From Parvibaculum sp. (GTDB taxonomy: Bacteria; Pseudomonadota; Alphaproteobacteria; Parvibaculales; Parvibaculaceae), in the NCBI RefSeq assembly GCF_002684405.1, contig NZ_NYVD01000171.1, forward strand, positions 1 through 36,449: a DNA stretch of 36,449 nt, read 5' to 3'. Position numbers and translations under genes: made by a program. This document shows, piece after piece, positions 25,513-34,340 of this stretch (within the stretch, counting starts at the first letter, position 1; every line of letters begins with the position of its first letter). The notes beneath the pieces were generated by a model, which did no database searches, had not been told where the DNA came from, and worked only from the letters and a program-made list of their open reading frames with translations.

Positions 25513-27003
25513 TCAGTGGACACGCCACCCTATTTTTTGTGCAAACGGCTTAGCGACAGTTGCAAGAATTTCAGTGACGAGGTTGCCGAGTAGGAATGAT
25601 GGTTTGAGGTAAAGGGCAACACCCAGCGGCAGCCCGAATGCAACAATAGCGCAGCCAATCACTGTGATGGGCTTGGCCTCAGGCATCGCAAGTTTTAGGC
25701 CGGTTCCTATGGACAGCACGAACAGACCAATTAGAATCGGGCGTATGTGAACGGATGCAAACTCTAGAATGGTGACTTTCGCGGTACGATTGCTAATTAT
25801 CGCATAGCCACCATAGCTCACGATGGCGGCAGTGCATACAGCGATACACACCGTGTTCAAACCATATGAAGCGCCAATGAGTGCTCCAGCAACAATCATA
25901 ACAGCGTTTGCTGTCTGCAATATGGCAAGTGTATAGGCATGTGCTTTCGCGAGCAGGATATTCGCGCAAGTTTTTGCGCCAACACGAAAATATATCGCTG
26001 TGGAAAATACTGCGAACGGTATGGTCGCTTTGGTCCATTGTGAGCCGAGGATAATGGAGACAATCTCACCTGAGAACACCGCAAGGAACACGCTTGTCGG
26101 TATAGCCATGAGAGCGGTCAGCGAAATACCCTTGAGATACGCTTGTCGCATGCGGGATTCGTCATCCTGAATATGCGCCATTGCAGGAAAAACAACCATG
26201 CGACTGGCTGTGCCGAACATGTTCGTCGGCAGAGAAATCATATAGAATGCTCTCGAGTATATACCAAGATCGACGCTACCGAGCGCGCGTCCAACAATAG
26301 TATTATCCGCATAAATAGAAATGTAGTTCATGAACTGAGTGACTGAAAATCCAGCCCCCGTTCGGAAGAGTTCTTTCGCCGCCCTAAAGGAGGCGTCGCC
26401 GTTGGAACCAATGTTTCTGGCAAGCAAAAGATAGGTAGCTGCTGAAAAGAATGTTTGGCTGAGAAACCCGGCGGCCAGCGCCCAATATCCGTAGCCGAGA
26501 TAGGCTAGAGGAATTGAAACGCCGAATGATGATGCGATCCAAACGCCTAGTTTAGTAATACTGACTTGCCTAAAGCGTAGGCACCGTGCCATCCAGGCCT
26601 CGTAAAGGGACGCAAGCGGTTGGACAATCAGCGCAAGACTCGTAACCCTAGTAACGTTGATCAATTCGGGCATGCGCATGAACGCGGCAAGATAAGGCGC
26701 GCAGAGCCATTGCAGCGTCATCAGTGTAAGACCAATGCCAAGACTTGATACGAGAGCGGTCGCCAGATGGTCTTCGGTCAGGTCTTTCTTCTGAATGATT
26801 GTTGGGGCGAGTCCCAGCCCTGAAAGTGTGTTCCCAAGAGCTACAACAATGAAGACGGCGGACATGAGACCATAGTCCTGCGGCGTAAGTATTCTCGCGA
26901 GGATAGAAACGGAGATGATATTTAATAGCATCTGGACCAATAAGGAGGTTAAGGACCAGGAAAGTCCTTTTAAAGTTCTCTCCGTTAGCTTCTTATCCGA
27001 CAT
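25513..27003 (-). CDS. Wzx-like oligosaccharide flippase
   Basis: 496 residues, about a dozen or more hydrophobic helices across the inner membrane. The N-terminus (RTLKGLSWSLTSLLVQMLLN, then ILARILTPQDYGLMS) is the characteristic first pair of helices of the PST/Wzx (WzxC-type) exporters in the MOP superfamily. Known role: moves undecaprenyl-diphosphate-linked repeat units to the periplasmic face. It is the only Wzx-like gene here and would serve both ligase/polymerase-like proteins. ATG at 27003. Markedly A+T-rich compared with genes outside the 23.6-27.8 kb block. On the minus strand between two plus-strand methyltransferases, so transcribed separately. Confidence 0.9.
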   Translation of the reverse strand: MSDKKLTERTLKGLSWSLTSLLVQMLLNIISVSILARILTPQDYGLMSAVFIVVALGNTLSGLGLAPTIIQKKDLTEDHLATALVSSLGIGLTLMTLQWLCAPYLAAFMRMPELINVTRVTSLALIVQPLASLYEAWMARCLRFRQVSITKLGVWIASSFGVSIPLAYLGYGYWALAAGFLSQTFFSAATYLLLARNIGSNGDASFRAAKELFRTGAGFSVTQFMNYISIYADNTIVGRALGSVDLGIYSRAFYMISLPTNMFGTASRMVVFPAMAHIQDDESRMRQAYLKGISLTALMAIPTSVFLAVFSGEIVSIILGSQWTKATIPFAVFSTAIYFRVGAKTCANILLAKAHAYTLAILQTANAVMIVAGALIGASYGLNTVCIAVCTAAIVSYGGYAIISNRTAKVTILEFASVHIRPILIGLFVLSIGTGLKLAMPEAKPITVIGCAIVAFGLPLGVALYLKPSFLLGNLVTEILATVAKPFAQKIGWRVH

Positions 27004-27095
27004 TGACTAGACCAGAGCAGATTTGAGTTGATGGTATTGTTAGGATGCACCGTTAGGCTCTCGCAGAGAAGAGGGTTTTGAGATGGGAGTAGGTA

Positions 27096-27794
27096 ATGGG
27101 GCAGTGGAAATTTGTAGTACGTGCGTCGAAGCGTTTGTCCCGCAAAGGGCTTGCTAATTTCTTAGAGCGCGAACTCTCGTCTGTTGGCAATGGCGTTCGC
27201 ATTTTGAGTGTTGGTGCAGGGGGAGAGGTTCAGGACTTGGTTTGCCGCTGCGCGGATGAAGCCGGAGGCGTGGTTGTTAGCTCCGATATCGATGCGTCTA
27301 GAGCCCCTGACATAATTGATGATATTACCAAGTCTTCTCTTCCAGATGAAAGCTTTGATATTGTTGTGATGATGGAGGTGTTGGAACATGTGAGTGATCC
27401 ATTCGCAGCTGCTTCCGAGGTGTACAGGCTGTTGCGACCAGGGGGGAAGCTTGTACTGTCTTCACCATTTATATTCCCGATTCATGATCGCCCATATGAT
27501 TTTTTTCGATATACGAAGTACGGACTTAAGCTAGTACTCAGTCAATTTGACGAGTTGGTTATTGTAGAAAGGAATACATGGGCGGAGGCAATTCTCGTGT
27601 TGTTTGCGCGTGCTATGGGGGAACTTCGCAGGGCAAAGCGCCTACTTTCGCCGTTTATCATACTGTTAATTCTCCTTTGTTTGCCTGGAGCGCTCCTTCT
27701 GGGAAGGTTGTTGAGGAGTGACTTCCTGACCACAGGCTACATTGTGACCGGGATCAAGTCTCAAGCGCGGCGGCGAGTTTCTGAAACCGTTTGA
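27096..27794 (+). CDS. Class I SAM-dependent methyltransferase with C-terminal hydrophobic helix
   Basis: 232 residues. Motif I is ILSVGAGGEVQDL (the usual GxGxG is loose), SSDIDASRAPDIIDDI replaces motif II, and DIVVMMEVLEHVSDP then YRLLRPGGKLVLSSPFIFP are the later conserved strands. IHDRPYDFFRYTKYGL is typical of this subgroup. The region at about 182-208 (FIILLILLCLPGALLLG) is strongly hydrophobic, so the protein may be membrane-bound. The substrate is unknown, probably a lipid-linked saccharide (inference). Diverges from the flippase gene (92 bases between starts). Last gene of the A+T-rich block. Confidence 0.82.
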   Translation: MGQWKFVVRASKRLSRKGLANFLERELSSVGNGVRILSVGAGGEVQDLVCRCADEAGGVVVSSDIDASRAPDIIDDITKSSLPDESFDIVVMMEVLEHVSDPFAAASEVYRLLRPGGKLVLSSPFIFPIHDRPYDFFRYTKYGLKLVLSQFDELVIVERNTWAEAILVLFARAMGELRRAKRLLSPFIILLILLCLPGALLLGRLLRSDFLTTGYIVTGIKSQARRRVSETV

Positions 27795-27954
27795 TCGCCG
27801 CTTAACAAGAGCGGAAGCCATATGCTGCTTGCTTGCAGAGGTGATGGAATTCGACTGCTAAATTTCTGCGTCGCAATTGAGATAGAAGCCGCCTTCGCTA
27901 GGCCACAGCCGTTGGCCTTCTTACACGATGATCTGAAGTCTCTTGAGGCCGACC

Positions 27955-28926
27955 ATGCCACCTTCCCGCGACGTTACGGTTATCGTCACCTGTTACAATC
28001 TCGAAGATTACATCCAGTCTGCTATCGAAAGCGTTCTGGCGCAGAGTGCTATCGACCATATCCAGAAAGTCTTGGTTGTGGATGACGGATCGAAGGACCG
28101 CTCAAGAGAAAAGATAGAGGAATACGCCAGTCGGGATCCGAAGGTGGTGCCGATCTTCAAGGAGAATGGCGGTGCCTCCAGTGCCCGCAATGCCGGTTTG
28201 GCGCGGGCCAGGGGAGTGTATGTCGCCTTTCTGGATGGAGACGACATCTGGCACGCGAACATGACCGAGCGCCAGCTGGCGGCCGCGGCTGAATTTCCCC
28301 GCGCAGGTCTCTATGTCAGCGATTTTCTCGAGGTCAACGAGGAGCAGGGAATATCTCGCGTGCACTGGGCGCACGGATTTACGCAGGATGATCCGGACAC
28401 ATTGAAAACCCTTTTTGCGTTTTCCGGGCCGATATTACCGTCTACCTCCATGATCCGACGGTCTGCTTTCGATGATTGCGGCGGCTTCAACGAGCAACAA
28501 AAATATATGAACGATACCGAGATGTGGCTTCGGCTCGCGCAGAGGGTAAGCTTTCACCGGATTCCGGAAGTTCTGGCAACGAAACGAACCATCGCAAATT
28601 CCATCAGTTCGAACTTCAGAGAGAGAGTTGAGGCGCGGCGCGAACTGGGGCGGCGTGTGCTGGAGTGGAGGCCCGACCTCGTGCCGTGGGCGGACCGCTG
28701 GGCCATGAAGACCGAGATCGAGGCTGGGCTCGCCGCAATCGAGTTAGGGGCCTACGGAGAAGCCCGTGCAAGTTTCTGCAAGGCAGTCCGTTTGCGGCTC
28801 ACCGATCCCTTGCCCTGGTTCTATATGCTTGTCAGCCTGCTCCCCGGCGACCCGCGTGGCCGACTGGCTTTCGGCAAAAACCTGACGACGGGGTTGCGCA
28901 AGAAGCTCAGGACGAGGCAGGTGTAG
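27955..28926 (+). CDS. GT2 family glycosyltransferase
   Basis: 323 residues, GT-A fold. Ordered motifs: VTVIVTCYNLEDYIQSAIES (start of the Rossmann-like fold), VVDDGSKDRS (first acidic motif), ENGGASSARNAGLARARG, then FLDGDDIW (the DxD metal/nucleotide site) and a W-rich NDTEMWLRLAQ that serves as the catalytic ED-type motif. C-terminal helices follow (about 240-323). ATG at 27955 has GAGG 6 bases upstream; a TTG at 27943 is in frame but overlaps that RBS. Base composition returns to high G+C here. Ends 3 bases before the stop of the next, convergent gene. Confidence 0.87.
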   Translation: MPPSRDVTVIVTCYNLEDYIQSAIESVLAQSAIDHIQKVLVVDDGSKDRSREKIEEYASRDPKVVPIFKENGGASSARNAGLARARGVYVAFLDGDDIWHANMTERQLAAAAEFPRAGLYVSDFLEVNEEQGISRVHWAHGFTQDDPDTLKTLFAFSGPILPSTSMIRRSAFDDCGGFNEQQKYMNDTEMWLRLAQRVSFHRIPEVLATKRTIANSISSNFRERVEARRELGRRVLEWRPDLVPWADRWAMKTEIEAGLAAIELGAYGEARASFCKAVRLRLTDPLPWFYMLVSLLPGDPRGRLAFGKNLTTGLRKKLRTRQV

Positions 28927-28929
28927 CGG

Positions 28930-30156
28930 TCATTGCGCGGCGGTTGCATTTTTGTCTATGAGGCCGCGATATAGTTCAAGGTGGCGCTCGACCACCATAT
29001 CAAGACCGAAATTCCTCGAGATGGTGTTGCGCGCTTCGTCGCTCATCTCAAGATAGCGTTCCGGAGACAAGGCGGCGGCCCGGCGTATTGCCTCGGCACA
29101 GGATGCGGTGTCGCCGGCTTCGAAGAGGAAGCCGTTCTTGTCGTCGGAGACCATATCTTCCACGCCGCTCACACGTGTTACGATGGGGATCGCCCCGAAG
29201 CTCATCGATTCGAGCATGGAGTTCGACATTCCTTCGGAAAGAGATGTCGAGAGGTAGAAGTCAGCCTTCAGGATAGCGGGGGTGACGTCTTCCATGCGCC
29301 CGGTGAACTCGACGCGCTCGTTCAGTCGGAGCTCGTCCGTCAGCGCGACCAGTGCCTCGCGTTCCGGCCCGTCGCCAACAATCATAAGTCGAAGGGGAAT
29401 ATCCGCGTGCGAGGCGGCGATGCTCCGCAACATGACGTCAATCGCCTTTCCCTTGTCGAGGCGGCCCATGAAAAGAAAAACGGGGTTCGATGGCGCGGGC
29501 CTGTCGGAGCGTTTCTCCGGAGGCAATATGGCGCCATTGGGGATGCGGTAGACGCGTTCGGTGGCGATGCCATGACGCGCGGTATCGGTTGTCATTTCGG
29601 CGCTGTTGGCAACGAAGCCGGTAGTGTAGCGCTTGATGATCGATGCGAACTGAGGGCCGAGCAAGCGCTTGCGCTCCACAACGTCTATGTCGAATTCCGA
29701 TCCGCCCCGGCCGAACTTGATGATACATGGTTTGCCGACGAGCCGGCTGCCCAGAACAGGTCCGACGGCGTGGAGCCGCGCATGGATGACGTGGACGATG
29801 TCATAGTCGGTGCGGTTCAGCCATAGCCACCAGATGATACGCAGCGTCCACCACAGGAACGAAAAGAAATGACGCCCGCCCAGATTTGGAAAACTCCTTA
29901 ACGTAAAACGCTTAATCCGGACCCCATCTTTGACTTCGTGTCCTGGGGTATCAGCGAAGGTGCGCGGGGCCAATATCGTGGCCTGGATGCCCTGGCCGGC
30001 CAGAAGGGTGGCAAAGCGCCGGCTTTGCTGCTGGGCGCCGCCGAAGGATTCCGGGAGATATGCAGGCAGGACCAGGACGACACGGGGCGCCTCTTTCGCG
30101 CCGCGGGCAGAGATGTTCCCGGCCGGGGCGGACTCTGTACAAATGCTTGCGGTGAT
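28930..30156 (-). CDS. GT4 glycosyltransferase with no conventional start codon
   Basis: The conserved GT4 product is clear: GRLDKGKAIDVMLRSI, IVGDGPEREALVAL, and SEGMSNSMLESMSFGAIPIV with an intact E-x7-E. The longest frame from an ATG, GTG or TTG begins at 29973 and would lack the whole first strand and acceptor loop. I translated further upstream: the same frame runs without a stop to 30186 and encodes a perfect GT4 N-terminus, RVVLVLPAYLPESFGGAQQQ, then SRRFATLLAGQGIQATILAP. No ATG, GTG or TTG occurs in that stretch. An ATC at 30154-30156, 8 bases after GGAG, is the best-placed candidate start and would give 408 residues. Either a non-standard start, a damaged start (ATG to ATC) or an upstream frameshift explains this. 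I give 30156 as the left limit of sense; the firm part is 28930-29973. Confidence 0.7.
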   Translation of the reverse strand: MTASICTESAPAGNISARGAKEAPRVVLVLPAYLPESFGGAQQQSRRFATLLAGQGIQATILAPRTFADTPGHEVKDGVRIKRFTLRSFPNLGGRHFFSFLWWTLRIIWWLWLNRTDYDIVHVIHARLHAVGPVLGSRLVGKPCIIKFGRGGSEFDIDVVERKRLLGPQFASIIKRYTTGFVANSAEMTTDTARHGIATERVYRIPNGAILPPEKRSDRPAPSNPVFLFMGRLDKGKAIDVMLRSIAASHADIPLRLMIVGDGPEREALVALTDELRLNERVEFTGRMEDVTPAILKADFYLSTSLSEGMSNSMLESMSFGAIPIVTRVSGVEDMVSDDKNGFLFEAGDTASCAEAIRRAAALSPERYLEMSDEARNTISRNFGLDMVVERHLELYRGLIDKNATAAQ

Positions 30157-30319
30157 GGGCTTGTCTCCGGGGGTTAACTGCTGGCGTCAATCAGTTCCAA
30201 TATGACGACATGCTTGAGGGTTTTATCAATACTGCGACAGCAGAATTTGCTACAATTCCGGCCAATTAGGCTGGATATTCGGTTGCAGCGCAATTCAGGA
30301 ACTTCAGACAATCTCCCAG

Positions 30320-31513
30320 ATGCGTATCGTGCATATCATCACCCGCTTTGTGGATGGCGGCGCCGATGAAAACACCATGCTGACCTGCAACCATCAGGCT
30401 GAGGCCGGGCATGATGTTTGGCTGGCTCATGGCGGTCAAGCGACGGAACGCATGCTGAAGCTGCTTCATCCGAATGTCAGGGTTGCGTGCATTGAGCCCC
30501 TGGTGCGTGAAGTTTCGCTTTTCCGGGACTTTTCCGCTCTCCTCGCTCTCTCCCGCCTGATCAGGGAGGTGCGGCCGGATGTGGTTCACACTCATACGAG
30601 TAAGGCAGGTGTGATCGGCAGGCTGGCGGCTATTGCCGCGCCAGAAGCCCGTGTTGTTCATGGGGTGCATATTCTTCCCTTTACCAGCGAGCCTTTCCTG
30701 AAGCGTTCGATCTATGTTGCGCTTGAGAAAATTGCAGCGTTGCGGACACACGCTTTTATCGACGTCAGCGAGGGCATGCGGGATTTGTGTCTCGACTATG
30801 GTTTGGGGAGTATCAAGAACCATTTCGTGATCTATAGCGGGATGGATGTCGCACGTTTTCGCGAGGCCGAGCCATCGGACGATCTGGCACAATTGCGCCG
30901 CTCAATGCAGAACCCCGTTCTGATCGGTTATGTGGCCGTGCTCGAGCGTCGCAAGCGGCATCGTGAAGTGCTTTTCGGCCTGTTGCCGCTGCTTGAAAAA
31001 TATGACGATGTGCGGCTCATTCTCGCCGGCGAGGGGCCCGAGCGTTCGATCATCGAGGAGATGATCGCGGAGAAGGGGCTTGCTGATCGTGTTCACCTTC
31101 TAGGTTTTCGTGATGATGTCGAAAGGGTTCTGGCCGGGTGCGACATTTGCGTGTTTGGTTCGGAGCGTGAGGGCTTGCCCCGGTCTATGGTTCAGTATGT
31201 CCTCGCGCGTAAACCTGTGGTCGCGATGACGCTTCCCGGTCTCGAGCGTGTCGTTCATCATGGAAAGAACGGCTTTGCAATATCCTCCGGATCGTTCGAC
31301 GAATTTGCCGAGAAGGTAGGTCAACTTGTGGAAGACGACCCTTTGAGGGCGACTTTCGCCGCAGGCAGCGCCGCTATAGACCTTTCAGCCTGGGACGCGG
31401 ACGAGATGGCCGGGCGTATTGAACAGGTGTATCGGCAGATTCTTTCATCCGCGCCGACTCTATCTTCAGGACGGAAACATAGTGGAAGAGGCGTAGGGGG
31501 CGGCGTCCAATGA
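30320..31513 (+). CDS. GT4 glycosyltransferase with altered E-x7-E motif
   Basis: 397 residues, GT-B fold, cytoplasmic. MRIVHIITRFVDGGADENTM is the N-terminal strand and acceptor loop; THTSKAGVIGRLAAI is a conserved stretch of WcaL/Cap-type GT4s. GYVAVLERRKRHREVL and LAGEGPERSIIEEM open the donor domain. The usual E-x7-E reads EGLPRSMVQ, so the second Glu is Gln, followed by YVLARKPVVAM. This may be a subfamily form rather than loss of function. The C-terminal 20 residues are Ser/Gly-rich. The RBS is weak. Its TGA overlaps the ATG of the next gene by 4 bases, so the two are coupled. Confidence 0.87.
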   Translation: MRIVHIITRFVDGGADENTMLTCNHQAEAGHDVWLAHGGQATERMLKLLHPNVRVACIEPLVREVSLFRDFSALLALSRLIREVRPDVVHTHTSKAGVIGRLAAIAAPEARVVHGVHILPFTSEPFLKRSIYVALEKIAALRTHAFIDVSEGMRDLCLDYGLGSIKNHFVIYSGMDVARFREAEPSDDLAQLRRSMQNPVLIGYVAVLERRKRHREVLFGLLPLLEKYDDVRLILAGEGPERSIIEEMIAEKGLADRVHLLGFRDDVERVLAGCDICVFGSEREGLPRSMVQYVLARKPVVAMTLPGLERVVHHGKNGFAISSGSFDEFAEKVGQLVEDDPLRATFAAGSAAIDLSAWDADEMAGRIEQVYRQILSSAPTLSSGRKHSGRGVGGGVQ

Positions 31514-32787
31514 CCTATCTTGTGCCGCTTGCCTTTCTCAGCCTGTTCACCGCGGTAAGGTTGAATGCCGGTATCGTTCAACTGCGTCCATTCGACGGGC
31601 TGGTTCTCCTTATGATCGTCTGGACGTTTTTCGTTCTGCGAAAGATGAACCTCAAATTCACCGTCGGCGCGGCAATGGTGGTTCCGTTTTTTGCATGTCA
31701 TGCGCTATCCGCTTTCTCGGTCGGGGCGGAGAACGGCGTACGAGAGGCTTTGCAGGTCGGTCTCATGTTCGCCTTCGTCGCGATGCTGTCCACACATCTG
31801 GACAAAGCGGATGTGCTCAAGGCCGGCAGGGTTATGGTGATCGGTCTCGGCATCGCACTGATCTATAATATCCTGTGGCACGTTATCGTTCTGGACGCGT
31901 GGTATGGCTGGAAGAAACTGAATAACCCGAAAGCGGTTTTTGGCTATTTGCCCATGGCTCTGGGCTGTCTGCTCCTGTTTGCGCAGCCTGCCCAGAGGCG
32001 CCTGTACTGGCTGTTGTGGGGCGGGCTGTTCGTGGTGACGCTTATGTCGGGTGAACGCAAAGCGCTTCTGATTTACGGTCTTTTGACTGCAATGCTGCTT
32101 GCACGGGGCCGCATCGCCGCCTCTTTGCCGGTACTTGGGGCAGGCGCGCTCGTGCTTGTTCTTGTCATGAATATCTTCGCAGGCGACAAGTTCGTTAAGC
32201 AGTTGAATACACTGTTGAACCCGATCCAGTCGGCCGGTTCTCTGCAAGGCATTTATGCAGGCGTCAATCCCGACTCCCTAAGCAATGCCCAGCGGGTTTT
32301 CGCATTCAATGTTGCCTCGGACTTCATCTCGGAGAATCCGATTTTCGGCGTGGGTACCAACGAATATGTGACCAAGGTGGCCGAGCGCTACAAATACCTT
32401 CCCGGTTACCTGTTGATCGGCATTCACGGCGAGTTCCTGCGGGTGCTTACAGAAAACGGCATCATTGGACTGGCGGCCTATTGCGCGATCTGGCTCGTCT
32501 CAATAACGAGGCTCATCAAAGTGCTTCGTTATTTCTACTCTCGCGGCGAAATAAGCCAGGCGCAGAAAGATGTCGCTCCCTTTGTGCTCTTAGCGTCGCC
32601 CTTTATGTATCTTGCACTCGACGCTAGCGGTACGCCCTCATTCGCGGTTCTCATTCTCGTCTCCATGCTGCCGGAGATTGTCTTCTATGCCTTGCGACAA
32701 AGGGCGATAAGGCAAAAGGAAGTTGCGAAGGGGGGCGAATCCGTGAACTCCCTTTCCGGTCAGACTGTTTATGGGACGCAGGGGTAG
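31510..32787 (+). CDS. O-antigen polymerase/ligase-like membrane protein (second copy)
   Basis: 425 residues, polytopic. Hydrophobic helices (e.g. TYLVPLAFLSLFTAVRL, VLVLVMNIFAG) surround a periplasmic loop; NPIFGVGTNEYVTKVAERYK and the later IHGEFLRVLTENGIIGLAAY carry the Wzy_C/O-antigen ligase signature (a G-G-N/H loop, then 'H...L..L.E.GI.G'). Either Wzy polymerase or ligase; with the one at 21898 the window has two such proteins, so one may polymerise and the other ligate. Translationally coupled to the upstream GT4 by a 4-base overlap. Its C-terminal tail is polar and cytoplasmic. Confidence 0.82.
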   Translation: MTYLVPLAFLSLFTAVRLNAGIVQLRPFDGLVLLMIVWTFFVLRKMNLKFTVGAAMVVPFFACHALSAFSVGAENGVREALQVGLMFAFVAMLSTHLDKADVLKAGRVMVIGLGIALIYNILWHVIVLDAWYGWKKLNNPKAVFGYLPMALGCLLLFAQPAQRRLYWLLWGGLFVVTLMSGERKALLIYGLLTAMLLARGRIAASLPVLGAGALVLVLVMNIFAGDKFVKQLNTLLNPIQSAGSLQGIYAGVNPDSLSNAQRVFAFNVASDFISENPIFGVGTNEYVTKVAERYKYLPGYLLIGIHGEFLRVLTENGIIGLAAYCAIWLVSITRLIKVLRYFYSRGEISQAQKDVAPFVLLASPFMYLALDASGTPSFAVLILVSMLPEIVFYALRQRAIRQKEVAKGGESVNSLSGQTVYGTQG

Positions 32788-33048
32788 ATTCGATCGCCTT
32801 TCTCGGGGAAGGGGGGGTGTTCGCGATGCATGTGCTGGAAATGATACCTGCGAAAAATGTAGAGAACCGGAGAACTTCAACCTGTGTTAAGTGCAATTCG
32901 TTCAAATCCGATCCGGTAGTCTCCCGTCAGGACAATTGCTGAGGCAGTCTGTTTGTGTGTGCGTTGTCAGGGCAGGTTGCTGCCTTCGTTATCTTTAGCG
33001 CTGGCGTAGAGCATGCTTCAGGGGACATGTAGGGCGTGTTGAAGAAAA
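32788..33048 (+). other. 261-base gap, no supported gene
   Basis: Holds G-rich and A+T-rich stretches but no clear promoter, stem-loop or repeat. It contains one short frame, 32826-32942 (38 codons, with a CVKC pair and a C-terminal Cys), after a run of G. The frame is too short and isolated to accept. Confidence 0.3.
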
Positions 33049-34317
33049 ATGGGGGCGGCGATGGTCAATGAGTATGCTCGATGGAGCGGTGTCCGACAAT
33101 ATTTGCCGGAGATAACTGTTCTTCTTCTGATCAATGCTGCCGTCATCGGCGCGGTGCTGGTCAACCCATTTGCACTGGGGCTCGATTTCTGGGCTGTGAA
33201 GGCTGCCGAAATTGCATCGTTTCATATTCCCGGGAGCAACTTTTACCCGATCGGTCCTGCGCTCTTGTGTCTTCCCTTCTTCCTGGTCGGTTTAGGGTCC
33301 CTCGGCGCTCTTTTCTTCTATCTGAATGCGGGAGTGGTTCTCTATGCTCTGATTTGCAGGCGCATAGAAGATCGGCTCATAGCCAGAATAGCGCTCTTCT
33401 CGATCCTTCTGAATCCCTATTTCTTTTGGCTTGTTGTTTCCTCGCATGACTGCGTTCTGCAATTTTTTACCCTCTCCCTCGCCTTTTATCTGCTGATAGA
33501 AGCAAGGCCCGTTCTCTTTGCCCTTGCGGGGATTCTCGCTGCTACCGTCAGGTCGACGGATTTGTTCGTGTTCGGAGGGCTGGCAATCCTCATGTTCGCA
33601 ATGTGGAGGAAGTCGATCTGGTTATTGTCCCCGGCGCTCTACCTCTTTGTGGCCTTTGGCAATCTCGCCCTCTATGACAGCCCATCGCCTTCGACGAACG
33701 GGGGGTACAATATTTTCCTCGGTCAGCATCCGCTGTTTGCCGTTGCCTATCCCAGCTACGACATAGACCAATTTTTCGAAACCAAAGGATTGAGCAGTCC
33801 GGAGCATCTGTTCGGTATGCACCGGACGCCTCAGACAGAAGCGGAGTTGGATACGCGGTATCGCGAGATGGGGTTTTCCTTTGCGAAGGACGATCCGGTT
33901 CGCGCGGCCCAGAATGCTCTATCGAAAGCAGCGCTCTGGCTCTTCAATTTTCAGAAAGTGCCCGAGGTTTCGGGGAAGATCTACTTGGAGGAAGGCGGAC
34001 ATTCAATCGCCATCGAGTCCCTGCGCGGCGGCAAGCTGTTATTGGGACAGATGGCGTATACCCTCTACAAGTTCGTCTACAATATTCTCTTTGCCGTGAC
34101 GATTTTCTATGTGTGTTTGCGCCCAAGCGATTTTCTATCGGAGCGGCATTTCTTTCTTATCCTACCCGTCTTTTTTGTGCTTCCGGTGGTTCTGCTGTCG
34201 TTTCCCGATACAAGGTTCAAGATCGTTTATGAGGTAATGGCTGTGCCGGCTATTCTCCTGTTTGCATTCAGGGCGGCAGCGCAGATCGTCAACCGGGAAA
34301 GTGCGAATCGGGAGTGA
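33049..34317 (+). CDS. Polytopic membrane protein, possible GT-C glycosyltransferase
   Basis: 422 residues, about 9-11 helices. The first periplasmic loop contains LGLDFWAVKAAE, a stretch with acidic residues at the position where GT-C enzymes keep the catalytic Asp. Further on come a long loop rich in charged residues (about 205-300) and the C-terminal LSFPDTRFKIVYEVMAVPAI, which resembles the 'R(Y/F)..P' close of ArnT/PMT-like proteins. Such enzymes use polyprenyl-phosphate sugars on the periplasmic face. I am not sure of the family; O-unit modification or an unrelated transporter remain possible. Two starts: ATG at 33049 and ATG at 33061. Next gene follows after 23 bases. Confidence 0.7.
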   Translation: MGAAMVNEYARWSGVRQYLPEITVLLLINAAVIGAVLVNPFALGLDFWAVKAAEIASFHIPGSNFYPIGPALLCLPFFLVGLGSLGALFFYLNAGVVLYALICRRIEDRLIARIALFSILLNPYFFWLVVSSHDCVLQFFTLSLAFYLLIEARPVLFALAGILAATVRSTDLFVFGGLAILMFAMWRKSIWLLSPALYLFVAFGNLALYDSPSPSTNGGYNIFLGQHPLFAVAYPSYDIDQFFETKGLSSPEHLFGMHRTPQTEAELDTRYREMGFSFAKDDPVRAAQNALSKAALWLFNFQKVPEVSGKIYLEEGGHSIAIESLRGGKLLLGQMAYTLYKFVYNILFAVTIFYVCLRPSDFLSERHFFLILPVFFVLPVVLLSFPDTRFKIVYEVMAVPAILLFAFRAAAQIVNRESANRE

Positions 34318-34340
34318 TGTTTCGACCGGAGTTTAGCCTG

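Noticed and set aside
32826-32942. A 38-codon ORF with a CxxC pair
   Set aside because: Very short, with no family resemblance; a G-rich run upstream is a weak ribosome-binding site. It could only be accepted with conservation or proteomics.
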